NCBI RefSeq assembly: GCF_003258315.1
Contig: NZ_CP030032.1
Coordinates: 1,812,001 to 1,876,000 of the forward strand
Reading direction: 5' to 3'
Length of the DNA: 64,000 nucleotides
Source of the DNA: Bradymonas sediminis
GTDB taxonomy: Bacteria; Myxococcota_A; Bradymonadia; Bradymonadales; Bradymonadaceae
Positions 30,101-39,795 of the stretch are shown here, one piece after another (the first letter of the stretch is position 1; the number at the start of each line of letters is the position of its first letter). A model generated the notes under the pieces. The model had not been told where the DNA came from. It did not search any database and saw nothing but the letters and a program-made list of their open reading frames with translations. Both the position numbers and the translations under genes were made by a program.

Positions 30101-31319
30101 CGCCAAGGTGCGCGACCACCTGGAGCAGATGCTGCCGCATTTGCCGCCGGGTGAGACCGCCGGGCGGGTGCTGCTGCATCTGGCCGAAGTCGCCCAGCGC
30201 CAGGGTAAGCTGGGCGCGCGCTACGGGTATCTGGTGCGCGCGCGTGACCAGCTCGACGACAGCGCTGACCGCCGAAGCCTCAGCAATGTGCTGCTCGCCC
30301 TGGGCAGCTCCTTGATGGACCCGGCGATGAACGCGCCCGACCGGATGCAACGCGCCGAGCAGGTGCTGCGCGAGGGGATGGAGATCAAGCGCTCGGTGGG
30401 CGACCGCCACGGCGTCGCCGAGGCCTATCGTCACCTCGGGCAGCTCGAGCTGGAGCAGGCAAACTACCCGGCCGCCCAGCAATTGTTGGAGCAGAGCCTC
30501 ACGATTCACCAGGCCCTCGGCGCGCCATTTAATATCGGCGCGACCCACAATAGCCTGGCCATCGCGTGCCTGTATCGCGGCGAGTTCAGCGTGGCCGAGG
30601 AGCATTGCGACAGGGCGATTGAGCTTTTTGAGCGCATCAACGACCAGATCGCGGTCTCCCACGTGATGCTCAATAAGGCCATCGTCCTGCTGAATCGCTG
30701 CGATATCCGCGGCGCCCAGCGCCTGCTGCGCGAATCGCGTCGTATTAAAGAGGCCCTGGGCAGCAATTGGGCGTTGTTTGACCTGCGTAATTATCTGGCG
30801 ATCTCGGCGATGTGGCTGGGCGATTTCGAACAGGCAGAGCAGGTCCTCGAAGAGACCCTTCGCGGCGTCGACGAGCATGGTACCGACGAGGACCGTACCA
30901 TCGCACGCAGCCTCAACGGGCTCCTCGCCGCGGTTCAAGGGCGGCTGCAGGTCGCCGCGGTCGAGTTTAGCCGCGCCCGCCAGGACGCCGACGAGCTTGG
31001 TATCAACCGTGTCAGCGCGTTCTGCCACGCGAATACCTCGGTTTATGCGTATTTGAACGGCGACCAGGTTGGGTTCGACTCGCTGGTCAACGCGGTCGTG
31101 CCGACCAAATTATACCATATGCTGCACCGCGAGATCTGGCTGTCATTTGTCGAGAATATCGTTCATCACGCCGTTCAGCAGGGCCGAGATGCCCACGCCG
31201 CGCGCTTGCTTCGCTGCATGTCGGAGCTATTTAATCGCTACGGATACCGCGAGCGTGGCGGGCTTTTACGCAGCGACGCCGAAGCTATTGAGGCTGAGTT
31301 AGACGCGCTTAGATCTTAG
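27132..31319 (+). CDS. Ser/Thr protein kinase fused to AAA-type ATPase and TPR repeats (second copy of the plan)
   Basis: A 1395-aa protein built like the one at 7510. The kinase domain covers residues 18-290: glycine loop GTGGFGTVFKA, Lys48, catalytic loop HRDLKPENI at 141-149, DFG at 165-167 and PMYMAPEQ near 196-203. A Pro/Ala-rich linker spans about 300-410. The AAA region has Walker A GESGIGKS near residue 445 and a Walker-B-like LLALEDVHYAD near 570. The C-terminal half is TPR-rich, with many repeats such as the one containing SHVMLNKAIVLLNRCDIRGA. There is no transmembrane helix, and the start ATG is weakly supported by AAGAAT. It likely senses a small molecule or a protein partner and signals by phosphorylation. 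The cognate substrate is not visible. Confidence 0.94.
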   Translation: MTVETPQLPQPGDLVGGRFRILEHLGTGGFGTVFKAVQENVGREVALKFLTPGVAEDPINVERFRREAYHVSQLRHPHTITLYDYGQTENGLVFMVLEFLDGEELSEQIQARGAIPAPRAAHIFIQVLKSLTEAHRRGLVHRDLKPENIFICTMFGEQDYVKVLDFGVAKMTLMETEHEDEGEEALTRAGRIFGTPMYMAPEQACAEPITPATDVYALGLLIYEIWTGKPPVTGKNRMEVIHKQIRDPVPEMSPALEQTPLGQVIRRACMKAPERRYQDASEFLTAFVNALHQMRIFPAPAGGTSPEISLTMAVPSELLSADATQVMTPPSELMTHPGHQALDPSAQARTGQRTPAPSPVQRMRRTPKPAKPGELPASLHAQNHQPTPVVQQVSSPTVAVPAEAGAAARPRYQIELVGRDMVLSQCMEIARDSISGRSGQIILIEGESGIGKSRVVRTFLAQTKTLGFESCLGHFRRRALPMEALREALAASWGVSHSERSRVEQVIGQDLRSLGGLTAPEIDFIIDFVRPKALDASQSPTSDSEAGALFARLERVLLMLAERRPFLLALEDVHYADSATISFLEYLAVTLRTQSVPLVVMLSLRPEERSVNSDLEHSLRTINANIGVGFSRIRLKRLRGGELARLLDAILPLQPRLKERIAWLSQGVPLHAIQIIRYLRSEDKLVLSGRRWALKLGSPREINLPPDLMDLMYLRLEQAVTGYSGSADLRALLEWMAVLGMRTPIDLLVNVLAATGDVDVEDLDAALDSLIDEGIIHQAMHRNLVCVEFDSSLLREALLGALSDRWSNRRLHEDAARHKIEFYQEKALEPALVEIAEHWRQAGQMEAYRDTLFEAASRAKARFDTRGARERFRELIYELEGQGDRSDKWVQTHLALAELARHFGEFGLAEEHYRRVLGEDGSEPSMRPEHAEALRGFAHLLFLQRRNNEALHCYRRALKVSQNYKDVAGVSKALVGLSRVYLMRGDAREGAKVRDHLEQMLPHLPPGETAGRVLLHLAEVAQRQGKLGARYGYLVRARDQLDDSADRRSLSNVLLALGSSLMDPAMNAPDRMQRAEQVLREGMEIKRSVGDRHGVAEAYRHLGQLELEQANYPAAQQLLEQSLTIHQALGAPFNIGATHNSLAIACLYRGEFSVAEEHCDRAIELFERINDQIAVSHVMLNKAIVLLNRCDIRGAQRLLRESRRIKEALGSNWALFDLRNYLAISAMWLGDFEQAEQVLEETLRGVDEHGTDEDRTIARSLNGLLAAVQGRLQVAAVEFSRARQDADELGINRVSAFCHANTSVYAYLNGDQVGFDSLVNAVVPTKLYHMLHREIWLSFVENIVHHAVQQGRDAHAARLLRCMSELFNRYGYRERGGLLRSDAEAIEAELDALRS

Positions 31320-31419
31320 TTTAAGGCGCTTCTTTCGATTTGAGCACCCGCGCGCGTCGGGGCGCGCATCATTATTCGATTGATTATAAATTGATGGATT
31401 CTTTGAACAGGAGGATACG

Positions 31420-31704
31420 ATGGCGGCCGATTTATTATCTGTAGAAGAGATTGATGAAGCATTGTTGACCCTCGACGGCTGGGAGGTCGTCGACGATTCG
31501 ATTCGGCGCGAGCTCGAGTTCGACGACTTTATGGAGGCGATCGATTTCATCACGCGCATCGCGGTCTATGCCGAGGAGATGGATCACCACCCGGAGATTC
31601 GAAATGTCTATAATATCGTGTCTCTGGCGCTGACCACGCACGACGCCGGCGGGCTCACCCAGAAGGACTTTGACCTGGCGTTAAAGATCGATATCGAGGC
31701 CTGA
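31420..31704 (+). CDS. phhB: Pterin-4a-carbinolamine dehydratase
   Basis: A 94-aa enzyme with the family motif EEMDHHPEIRNVYNIV, followed 12 residues later by the third His in TTHDAGGLTQKD. It dehydrates 4a-hydroxytetrahydrobiopterin formed during aromatic amino-acid hydroxylation. A strong AGGAGG precedes ATG at 31420. It lies 100 bp after the second giant kinase and ends in a terminator. No phenylalanine hydroxylase gene is present nearby, so its partner would lie elsewhere in the genome. Confidence 0.95.
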   Translation: MAADLLSVEEIDEALLTLDGWEVVDDSIRRELEFDDFMEAIDFITRIAVYAEEMDHHPEIRNVYNIVSLALTTHDAGGLTQKDFDLALKIDIEA

Positions 31705-31738
31705 GACCGCGCGGATTGTCCAGGTTGGCAGACAAAAG

Positions 31739-31775
31739 AAAACGCCCGGTGGCTCAATGCCACCGGGCGTTTTTT
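31739..31775. terminator. Rho-independent terminator after phhB
   Basis: Arms 31741-31752 (AACGCCCGGTGG) and 31760-31771 are complementary around a 7-base loop and followed by TTTTTT on the plus strand. The A-rich left flank lets it act for the converging E1 gene as well. Confidence 0.92.
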
Positions 31776-31819
31776 ATGCTCTGTGGAGGGCAGCGCCGAA
31801 GCGCCGCCCCCGCCAAGCA

Positions 31820-34012
31820 TCAATAATTATGCAGCCACTCAACCGCTTCGGCGATATCGTCGATCTGGGGCAAGATGCGGTCCTCCAAATCGGGGTGATA
31901 CGCCACGAAGCTGTCGAGCGCGGCCACCCGGCGCACCGGGCCGTCCAGGTACTCGAAGAGCTCGTCGCCGATACGCGTGGCGATCTCGGTGCCGTAGCCC
32001 CAGCTCTGGCCGTCTTCATAGACGATCAGCGCCTTATTGGTCTTCTTGACCGACTTGGCGATCGCGTCGAAGTCGTAGGGCTGCAGGCTGCGAAGGTCGA
32101 TGACCTCGGCGTCGACGTTGCCGAGCTTCTTGACCGCGCGCAGCGTGCGCTCAACCGTGGCGCCATAGGTGATGACCGTAAGGTCGGCGCCGGGGCGCAC
32201 GATCTTCGCTTTGCCGAACGGGATCATATAATCGTCGCCCGGGTTCAGCGACTTATTATAGGTCTGGCGATACAGATGCTTGTGCTCCAGGAACATGACC
32301 GGGTCGTCGCAGCGGATCGCGGTGCGCAATAGGCCCGCGGCGTCCGCGGCGTTCGACGGCATCACCACCCGAAGGCCCGGAATATGCGTGAAGAGCACCG
32401 CGCCCGACTGGCTATGATAGGGCGCGCCGCCCTTGAGGTAGCCTCCGATCGGCACGCGCACGACCACCGGTGCCTTGAAGTTGTTATTTGAGCGCCAGCG
32501 CATATTCGACAGCTCGTTCTTAAGCTGCATATAGGCGGGCCAGATATAGTCGAAGAATTGAATCTCGACGACCGGCTTAAGCCCGCGCGTCGCCATGCCG
32601 ATGGCGCGCCCGATGATATTGGCCTCGGCCAAGGGGCTGTTGAAGACGCGGCGATAGCCGAACTCCTCCTGCAGGCGGTGCGTGACCTTGAACACGCCGC
32701 CTTTGCCTTTGACCTGGCCTTCGTATTCGGTCTTCGTGAAGTCAGCGACGTCTTCGCCGAAGATCACGATGCCCGGGTTGCGCCGCATCTCGGTGCGCAT
32801 CGTGTGGTTCAACAGGTCGACGACGGTCTTCTCGCCGCCTTCCTCATCCCACTGCGGCTCGGTGGAGAAGTCGTCGCTGGTCGGGTCGACGTCCGGGCTG
32901 AAGATATAGTCCAGCGCGGTGTCGGGGTGGGGCGTCGGCAGCTCAAGCGCGGTGTCGACCGCGGCCTCGACGGTGGCCTCGACCTCGGCCTTGATCGCCT
33001 CGACCTCTTCCTCGGTAAGGATACCCTCTTTGATGAGGAATTTCGGGTAGGTCGTGATCGGGTCGCGCTCCGCGTCGGCGTCGCGCTCCTCTTCGGGGCG
33101 GTACATCGACTCGTCGTCGGACATCGAGTGGCTATAGGGGCGTACTACATGCGCGTGGAGCAGGGCGGGGCCGTGGCCCGCGCGGGCGTAATCGACCGCC
33201 TTTTGCGCCTCGATATAGCTGACCACCGGGTCGCAGCCGTCATATTCGGTGATGTAGAGGTTCTTAAAGCCTTTGACGGCGTGCGAGATCGAGCCGCCGT
33301 GGACCTGCTCACTGCTCGGCACGCTGATGGCGTAGCCGTTGTCCTCGACCATAAAGATGACCGGCAATTTGAAGGTCGCGGCGGTACCCACGGCCTCCCA
33401 GAACTCACCCTCACTCGAGGCGCCATCGCCGATCGACACGTAGACCACTTCATCGGTCTCATAGCGGTCGGTTTGGCCTTTGAGCTCGGCGATCTCCTGC
33501 ATGATGCGCCCGACTTCGGCGGCACCGGTGGCCTGCAGATGCTGGGTGCCCGTGCACGAGGATTGGCTGACGATGTTGAGGTCCTTATGACCCCAATGCG
33601 CCGGCATCTGGCGGCCACCCGAGTTCGGGTCTTCGCTAGAGCCGACCGCTTCGGCCAGGACCTCGACCGGCGTCATGCCAAGGGCAAGCACCAGCGCGCG
33701 GTCGCGATAATAGGGGTAGAACCAGTCGTAGGCCGGGCGCAGCGCGCGCGCCGCGCCGACCAGCGCAGCCTCATGGCCCGCACCCGAAATCTGGAAATAG
33801 ATCTTCTGCAAGCGCTTGAGGTTGACCTCGGCGTCGTCGAGCTTTCGCGAGGTGTACATCTGGCGAAAGAACTCGACCAATTCCTGCTTGGTCAGCCCGC
33901 CATAGGGCGCATCGGTCGGGGCGCTCGACTTTGATGCGGGCGCTGATGTCTTGGCCAGAACCGTCTTGGTAGCGGCATCTGGGGCCGTGTTTTCCTCAAT
34001 ATTCCTGGTCAT
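31820..34012 (-). CDS. 2-oxoacid dehydrogenase E1 component, alpha and beta fused (branched-chain type)
   Basis: A roughly 730-aa protein. ATG at 34012 is preferred, with GGAT seven bases before; ATG at 34030 is an alternative. The N-terminal half is E1 alpha, including the thiamine diphosphate motif from GDGASSEG to the Asn of [10 protein letters not shown]. The C-terminal half is E1 beta, with [14 protein letters not shown] and the ending [17 protein letters not shown]. Such a fusion typifies branched-chain 2-oxoacid dehydrogenase, which decarboxylates the 2-oxoacids made by leucine dehydrogenase and passes the acyl group to an E2. A pyruvate or acetoin substrate cannot be excluded. E2 and E3 genes are not visible. 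Confidence 0.93.
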   Translation of the reverse strand: MTRNIEENTAPDAATKTVLAKTSAPASKSSAPTDAPYGGLTKQELVEFFRQMYTSRKLDDAEVNLKRLQKIYFQISGAGHEAALVGAARALRPAYDWFYPYYRDRALVLALGMTPVEVLAEAVGSSEDPNSGGRQMPAHWGHKDLNIVSQSSCTGTQHLQATGAAEVGRIMQEIAELKGQTDRYETDEVVYVSIGDGASSEGEFWEAVGTAATFKLPVIFMVEDNGYAISVPSSEQVHGGSISHAVKGFKNLYITEYDGCDPVVSYIEAQKAVDYARAGHGPALLHAHVVRPYSHSMSDDESMYRPEEERDADAERDPITTYPKFLIKEGILTEEEVEAIKAEVEATVEAAVDTALELPTPHPDTALDYIFSPDVDPTSDDFSTEPQWDEEGGEKTVVDLLNHTMRTEMRRNPGIVIFGEDVADFTKTEYEGQVKGKGGVFKVTHRLQEEFGYRRVFNSPLAEANIIGRAIGMATRGLKPVVEIQFFDYIWPAYMQLKNELSNMRWRSNNNFKAPVVVRVPIGGYLKGGAPYHSQSGAVLFTHIPGLRVVMPSNAADAAGLLRTAIRCDDPVMFLEHKHLYRQTYNKSLNPGDDYMIPFGKAKIVRPGADLTVITYGATVERTLRAVKKLGNVDAEVIDLRSLQPYDFDAIAKSVKKTNKALIVYEDGQSWGYGTEIATRIGDELFEYLDGPVRRVAALDSFVAYHPDLEDRILPQIDDIAEAVEWLHNY

Positions 34013-34234
34013 GTTTTTATCCGATTCCATTGGGTTTGGCGTTGTGTATTTCGGGTCCTCAGCACCTTCGGCTTACGTGCGATAAAAGGTGAGAACGCGA
34101 AAAAATGGGCTGCTGGATTCCACTGTTAGCATAGCGATCGCGGGAGGGTAAAGCCGGGAAGTAACCGGCGATGCAACCCGCTAATAAGCCTGGGCCAAAG
34201 ATGCGATTGCCGCCCGTGCGGGCGCCCCAAAACA

Positions 34235-36643
34235 TCATCTGCGCCGGCGCCACAGCACTGCAGCGGCCAGCAGCGCCAGCAAGCCGGCTTCGCCGGGCGC
34301 CGCGTCGCTTTGATTGCAGGCACAGCCCGAGGTCGAGGCGGTCTTCGGTCGGTCAATTGTGTCGTCCTGGGCGTCGGGGTCAGCGCCGATATCAGAGCCG
34401 ACGTCCTGGCCGGAAATCGCATCCGCGGGATTCCCCGGCGCGTCTGCGTCGGAATCGACGCTCTGGGTGTCATCGGGCCCGCCCGCATCTGCGGGAGCTC
34501 CCGCATCCGGTGAGTCGCCTGCGTCACCGGGGAAGCCGGCGTCTTCGCCGGGCTCTGGCTCTTCTTCCTCCTCGCGCGGGGGCGGGTCGACCACTTGAAT
34601 GGTCGAATAGAGGGCCGGCTCACCCCAGCCTTCACCCTCGCTCCAGGGCGGGCCTTGCAGGTCGGTGTCGCTGCCATCGAAGGGCGCAGTCGCGCAACTA
34701 AAGCGGCTATAGCCTCGGGCGCATAGGTCGGCTTTGCCGTCACCATCTACATCGGCGACGCGGATCGTCGAATAATATTTGATTCGGTTCCAATCGCCGT
34801 CGTTCGACCAGGGCGGGCCGCTGATCGTCGGGCCAAAGCCGTCGCCCTCAAATCGATGACATACGATCTTCGCGTTTGCGCGGGCGCACACATCCAATTG
34901 CCCGTCGCCGTCGATATCGGCCATGCGAATGGTCGAGAAATTATCGTGGTCATCCCAGCCCGATGCGTTCGGCCACAGGTCGCTGCCGAGCGCCGGACCG
35001 AAGCTTGTGCCGCGCGACAGGTGGCAGCGAAACCCGCTCCCGCCGCGCGCGCACAGGTCGGCCTTGCCGTCTCCGTCAACATCTTTGAGGCGAATCGTCG
35101 GCCAATAGGGGAGCTTATGCCAGCCACCGGCGTCGCTCCAGCCGGGGCCGGAGATCTCGGTGCTGAAGTTCTGCCCATCCGATAGCCAACAGCGCATGCC
35201 GTCTTTGGTGCGCGCGCAGACGTCGGCCTTGCCGTCTCCGTTCACGTCGCCAAAGCGAATGGTTCCGTAATATTCAGGGGCTCGAAAGCCCTCACCGTTA
35301 GATAGCTCGCTCAGCACCGTGCTTCGCCCCGAGAAGCCGCTGCCGGTGCTATAATAGCAATACAGACCGGCCGCCCCGCGGGCGCAGAGGTCATCCTTCC
35401 CATCGCCATTGATATCGGCCATCGCCAGCGTCGAATAATAACTCGCCGAGCCTCCCCAACCGGAGTCATCGGAGAGCTCGGGGCCGTCAAAGCGCGACCC
35501 GAAGCTGCTGCCGTCGGATAGGTAGCAGCGCACCCCGGCGTTATAGCGCGCGCAGACGTCGGCCTTTCCGTCGCCGTTGAGGTCCCCGTAGCGAATGGAG
35601 GCGTAGTTTTTGGGGTTATTCCAGCCCTGGTTTAGGGGCATATTGGGGCCCTGAACACGCGTCGTGAAGCCGCCGGCGGCCAGGTAGCATTCGAGCCCGT
35701 TGGGCCCGAGCGAGCAGGCGTCAGCGATGCCGTCCCCATCGACATCCGTCGTCGTGCTCGCCCCGCGCGCCGCGCTTTGCAGGGCCGCTTCTTCGTAGGA
35801 TCGGTCGCAGGCGTTCGGCTCACCGGCGCCTTTTGCGAACACCGCCAGGTGATTGGCCACCACCCGCTGGGAGCCATCGGAGGGGTTGTTGACGACGCCG
35901 CTGCCGCGCACCCACATCGCGCTTGAGCCGCCGCCGTCGAGGTTCACCGCGCTATGCGCGCCGAGCCCCTTCATCACATTGGCCAACTCCACGCAGGTCA
36001 TGCCGCGGCTCGAGGTGCTCCGTCCGTCGACCACCGCCATATAGAGGGTGCGTTTGTCGGCCGAGATCCCCATCGCCGTACGGGGGTGGCGCTGGGAGCA
36101 ATGGGACGGGCGACTGGGGTTGGTGGTGATGGATTGACCGTCTTCGACCAGCACGCCCAGGCCCGAAGTCACCGAGCGCATCCAACTCTCGGCGCCGCGG
36201 GATTCGTTCGACCCCGAGAACTCGACCCGGTTCTTGCCAAACGCGACATAGGTATTCGCCGCGCCGTCGCTGCTGCCCGACCAATGCTGCCCCTCACCGA
36301 TCGCCAACCCGCTGGTCGAATAGCCCGAATAGTTGAAGAAGTCGCCGTTTATTACCGCCTCGGCCCCGACCAGGCTGCCGAAAGAAGACGGCGTGCGCTG
36401 ACGCTCATTCGACTTGGTGGTCCGCACGCCCACGCCGGCTTTGCACAGGTCGACCTCGAGCGCGTGAATGCGGTTGGGCCCCGACGCGGTGCGATAGAGC
36501 TTGCGCATGCCGGGGTGCGGCGAACTCCAGGTGTCTGCCGCCACGGCCTCTGGGACGCATGCCAAAAGGGTGAGCGTCGCGAGGGTTATGACCAGACTCG
36601 GGCGAAGGGCGTTCGCCCTGGTGTTTAGGCCGACTTGTCTCAT
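34235..36643 (-). CDS. Exported NAGPA-domain protein with FG-GAP repeats and MYXO-CTERM-like tail
   Basis: An 802-aa protein. AGGAG lies 8 bp before ATG at 36643, so this start is chosen over a TTG six codons upstream. A signal peptide ends near LLACVPEAVAA. Residues 70-230 form a phosphodiester-glycosidase-like (NAGPA) domain, with INGDFFNYSGYSTSGLAIG and VNLDGGGSSAMWVRG. Eight or so FG-GAP/VCBS-like units follow, each with a DVNGDGKADVCAR-type calcium loop. A Glu/Pro/Asp-rich linker leads to the tail: GCACNQSDAAPGEAGLLALL then AAAVLWRRRR. This Cys, hydrophobic helix and Arg cluster is the MYXO-CTERM sorting signal, processed by myxosortase in Myxococcota. The protein is therefore probably on the cell surface. 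Confidence 0.92.
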   Translation of the reverse strand: MRQVGLNTRANALRPSLVITLATLTLLACVPEAVAADTWSSPHPGMRKLYRTASGPNRIHALEVDLCKAGVGVRTTKSNERQRTPSSFGSLVGAEAVINGDFFNYSGYSTSGLAIGEGQHWSGSSDGAANTYVAFGKNRVEFSGSNESRGAESWMRSVTSGLGVLVEDGQSITTNPSRPSHCSQRHPRTAMGISADKRTLYMAVVDGRSTSSRGMTCVELANVMKGLGAHSAVNLDGGGSSAMWVRGSGVVNNPSDGSQRVVANHLAVFAKGAGEPNACDRSYEEAALQSAARGASTTTDVDGDGIADACSLGPNGLECYLAAGGFTTRVQGPNMPLNQGWNNPKNYASIRYGDLNGDGKADVCARYNAGVRCYLSDGSSFGSRFDGPELSDDSGWGGSASYYSTLAMADINGDGKDDLCARGAAGLYCYYSTGSGFSGRSTVLSELSNGEGFRAPEYYGTIRFGDVNGDGKADVCARTKDGMRCWLSDGQNFSTEISGPGWSDAGGWHKLPYWPTIRLKDVDGDGKADLCARGGSGFRCHLSRGTSFGPALGSDLWPNASGWDDHDNFSTIRMADIDGDGQLDVCARANAKIVCHRFEGDGFGPTISGPPWSNDGDWNRIKYYSTIRVADVDGDGKADLCARGYSRFSCATAPFDGSDTDLQGPPWSEGEGWGEPALYSTIQVVDPPPREEEEEPEPGEDAGFPGDAGDSPDAGAPADAGGPDDTQSVDSDADAPGNPADAISGQDVGSDIGADPDAQDDTIDRPKTASTSGCACNQSDAAPGEAGLLALLAAAVLWRRRR

Positions 36644-36802
36644 CTTCTGGGCTCCTCTCAAGCTGGTTAATATCTATTAGTTCAATGGGTATTGGACTAG
36701 CAGCGCATGATTGAGTGGGTCAATAGGCGAAGATGAGGGTGAGATACCAGCGAGTAAAACCCCTCGGCCCGCTTGTAGGTATGTCGATGTACACGCGATC
36801 GC

Positions 36803-37048
36803 CTTCGGCGCACACCTCTGGGGCACTCACCGCGCCCGAGTGAGACAAGTTGGCACGCTGGAGGGGATTGCACGGGCCGCGAGCACGACTTCGGCGCATA
36901 CTTTTGGGGTACTCACCGCGCCCAAGTGAGACAAATTGGCGCGCTGGAGAGGGTTGCACGAGTCACGAGTTCGCCTTCGCCCTCTACCTCTGTGCATCTC
37001 ACTGGCCAGAGTGAGACATCATGGCACAGGTGATGCGTGCTCGGGTGT
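36803..37048. repeat. Non-coding 86-bp tandem repeat, three degenerate copies
   Basis: Matching landmarks (CTTCGGCGCA or CTTCGCC) occur at 36803, 36889 and 36975, exactly 86 bp apart. Copies 1 and 2 also share TTGGCxCGCTGGAG and TTGCACG. Each copy has a small dyad (CTCAC...GTGAG) in its middle. The block is between the MYXO-CTERM gene and the end of hrpB and is unlikely to be coding. Confidence 0.85.
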
Positions 37049-37095
37049 CTGACCACGTTAGTCGCAGCGGGCAATGCGGTGTTCGTGCGCACTCG

Positions 37096-39684
37096 TTAGC
37101 GTAACTTCACGATACGACTTGCTTTGCGGTGGTAGACGGAAAAGCTGCGAAACCGGGGGAGATGCGCCGGGTTGGGGTCCTTGCCTTTCTTCGCCTTCTT
37201 GTTGGCCGGTTCAAGCACAACTTTACGCGAGGCGGCCTGGACGGTGCAGATGTAGGCGTGGCCCATATGTTCCCAATGGCGGGGGAAGTCGTCGGCGAAG
37301 CGCTCGAGGTCGTAGGCGGTGATGCCCAAAAGGTCGACGAGGTCGGGGCGCAGGTCGTCGGTCTCGAGCAAGGCGAGTTCTTGGGCGGATTGAAGACCGA
37401 GGGTTTGGAGCTTTGACAGGAGGAAGTCGTGGGGGGATATGGGCGCGGGCTCGCACTTCCAATAGCGCTCGGGTTCGGGCCAATCGGCCAGGAGGCTCCA
37501 GAGGTGAAGGTCCTCGCGGACCTTGTCGTCCGCGCCCTTAAATAGCCCGCCGGGGAAGGTGCGCCCGGCGAGGATAAAGTCGGCGACGACTTTGAACAGT
37601 TTGGGACCGCGCAGGGCTTCTTCGCGCGCCGAGATGGTGACGCCGGCGAGGTTGCGCTCGACGAGGGCGACGATATGGGGGGCGCCGTGTTTTCGCATCA
37701 TCTCAGCCTTGCCGACAGCTTCGTCGCCCAGCCCCGCGTCGGCGAGCGCCGCGTAGCTGCAGGGCAGGAGCATACGGCCGGTGCCGCGCACGCCGATGCC
37801 GGTATCGCCCAGCCAGAAGTGGTCGAGGACAAGACCGGCGACCGGGTAGTCCGTCGGCTTTTGATCCACCGCCGCCTCGGCCGGGCGCGGCGGATCGTAG
37901 GGCCACACGCTCAACTCCAGCTCACCGTTTGACCACGGCTCGGATTGTCCGGGCGGCGTCTTCTTGGTGGCGCGTTTTTTGAGCGCGCGCTCGCGCAGCA
38001 CACACGCGGTCTCGGGGATGCGCTCGAGCAAATAACGCGCGAAGTCGGCGGTTGGTGGGAAGTCGAGGGTATCTTGAGTTGGCTTAAGGATAGGCGCGCC
38101 GACCCACTCGCGCAGGCTGGTCGCGACCTGGCGCGCCTCGCGAAGGGCGGATGCGTGCAGGCCGTGGCGCTGCGGGTCGCCCGCGCGAAGCATGGCGATC
38201 TCGGCATAAACCTCATTGTCGACGCCAGTCAGCAGCGCGGCGCGCTCGTGGTGGACGTCGCGCGAATTCGTCTGTCCCAGGAGGCCGCGGTTGAGCTGCA
38301 AGAGCGCGACGAGATCGCAGGCAATGCCGGCCATGGTGTCATCGGCGCTAATGAGCATCCGCGCGGCGTGGCCGTCGACCGGGAGCTCGGCCAATTGCCG
38401 GCCCTTGTCGGTCATCCGAGCTTGGTCGTCGAGCGCATCTGCGGCGATCAGACGCCGGCGAGCCTCGGCGACCGCGAACTCGGGCGGTTCGGTCACCCAG
38501 GGCGCGTCATCAAAGGCGTCGCCGTCGAGACCGCAGACTCCCGCGTGCAGAAGTACGTCGTCGAGTTCGATGCGCTCAACTTCTGGTGCGGTCGTGGTCG
38601 AGGGCCGAAAGCGCTGGCTCCACAGGCGCACGCAGCGCCCCGGGCGCACACGTCCGGCGCGCCCCGCGCGCTGGTCCATCGAGTCTTCGGCGATCGGCAC
38701 CATCGCTAAAGCCGAGCGCCCGCCGCGATGGATGCGCATGCGCGCCAGCCCGCTGTCGATGACGGTGGTGACGCCGGGGAGCGTGACCGAGGTCTCGGCG
38801 ACGTTGGTCGACAGGTAGACGCGGCGTTTGTTCTTGGATTGGGCGAGCGCGGACTTCATTTTGTCGGGGGGCAGGCCGCCGTGGACGGCGACCGGCTCCA
38901 GATTATGCTGGCTGGCCACCTTCGAGAGTGCCTGCATGCACCCATTTATCTCGCCCTTGCCGGGCAAGAATACGAGGATATCGCCGCCTTCGTCATCCGG
39001 ATGATTCGCCTTCGAGTCGAGCTGCGCGGCCTGGCGTACCGCGTCGGCGACCCGGCGCTCAAGGCCCTGGGCCGATGGAGCCGCGGGAGCCGCCGGCGCG
39101 TCGATATAGCTGATATCGACGGGAAAGCTTCGGCCCAGCGCCTCTAGATGATGCGTCTTGAGCCCGTGGGCGGCGAGCTGCGCGCTGAGGTCTTCGACGT
39201 CGAGGGTCGCGGACGTGATGACAAGGGGGCAGTCGTCGCGCTTAGTTTTGGCCCGAGCCAATAAGATCGCGGCGATCAGATCGACCTGCCAACTGCGCTC
39301 GTGAAACTCGTCGATGAGCACCCCGGCAAAGAGCGACTCTTTCGCATTTTGTTGGGCGGCGAGCATGCGAAGGGCGACGCCGGTGGTGGCGAAGATGACC
39401 TTTGTTTGGTTGCTCGTCCGGTCATCAAAGCGCACACGATACCCGATCGAGTGCCCAACCTTTTCGCCGCGCTGCTCACTGAGCCATCCGGCCAGGGACC
39501 GGCAGGCCACGCGGCGAGGCTCGACGACCAGGACGGGTTTGTCGTCGGAATCACAGGCGTCGGCCATCCACAGCGGCAGCCGCGTCGATTTGCCCGATCC
39601 GGTCGGGGCGGTCACGATGATCGGGGCGGGTCCGGACAGCGCGTCGAGGAAGACCGCGCGGATTTCATCTACGGGTAATTGCAT
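37096..39684 (-). CDS. hrpB: ATP-dependent RNA helicase HrpB
   Basis: An 862-aa DEAH-type helicase. Motif I is APTGSGKST near residue 27, motif II is IDEFHERSW (the DEFH variant of HrpB), motif III is SATLD, and motif VI is QRAGRAGRVRPGRCVRLW. The C-terminal OB-fold and HrpB-specific region are present to the usual length (about 820). HrpB is a conserved bacterial helicase of unclear cellular role, thought to act on RNA or ribosome-related substrates. The gene diverges from xpb with a 111-bp gap. No ribosome site is strong, and ATG at 39684 is the only near start. Confidence 0.95.
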   Translation of the reverse strand: MQLPVDEIRAVFLDALSGPAPIIVTAPTGSGKSTRLPLWMADACDSDDKPVLVVEPRRVACRSLAGWLSEQRGEKVGHSIGYRVRFDDRTSNQTKVIFATTGVALRMLAAQQNAKESLFAGVLIDEFHERSWQVDLIAAILLARAKTKRDDCPLVITSATLDVEDLSAQLAAHGLKTHHLEALGRSFPVDISYIDAPAAPAAPSAQGLERRVADAVRQAAQLDSKANHPDDEGGDILVFLPGKGEINGCMQALSKVASQHNLEPVAVHGGLPPDKMKSALAQSKNKRRVYLSTNVAETSVTLPGVTTVIDSGLARMRIHRGGRSALAMVPIAEDSMDQRAGRAGRVRPGRCVRLWSQRFRPSTTTAPEVERIELDDVLLHAGVCGLDGDAFDDAPWVTEPPEFAVAEARRRLIAADALDDQARMTDKGRQLAELPVDGHAARMLISADDTMAGIACDLVALLQLNRGLLGQTNSRDVHHERAALLTGVDNEVYAEIAMLRAGDPQRHGLHASALREARQVATSLREWVGAPILKPTQDTLDFPPTADFARYLLERIPETACVLRERALKKRATKKTPPGQSEPWSNGELELSVWPYDPPRPAEAAVDQKPTDYPVAGLVLDHFWLGDTGIGVRGTGRMLLPCSYAALADAGLGDEAVGKAEMMRKHGAPHIVALVERNLAGVTISAREEALRGPKLFKVVADFILAGRTFPGGLFKGADDKVREDLHLWSLLADWPEPERYWKCEPAPISPHDFLLSKLQTLGLQSAQELALLETDDLRPDLVDLLGITAYDLERFADDFPRHWEHMGHAYICTVQAASRKVVLEPANKKAKKGKDPNPAHLPRFRSFSVYHRKASRIVKLR

Positions 39685-39795
39685 AAAATCGGATGTGGGC
39701 GTGAAGGGTCACTCAACAGATACGCCGAGTTTGTAGTATGTGGGTGGAGAGATGCAAAGCTTGAGCGAACTTCTAATTGAGCGCAGGCGCAACGA

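Noticed and set aside
32558-33934. 458-codon open frame opposite the E1 gene
   Set aside because: Antisense to a clear enzyme with full thiamine motifs; its sequence has no domain and reflects GC bias at third positions.
36720-36959. 79-codon frame within the 86-bp repeat block
   Set aside because: Crosses two repeat copies that diverge without respect to codons and has no start site.
36803-37048. CRISPR array
   Set aside because: Only three degenerate 86-bp units with no short repeat/unique spacer alternation and no cas genes near.
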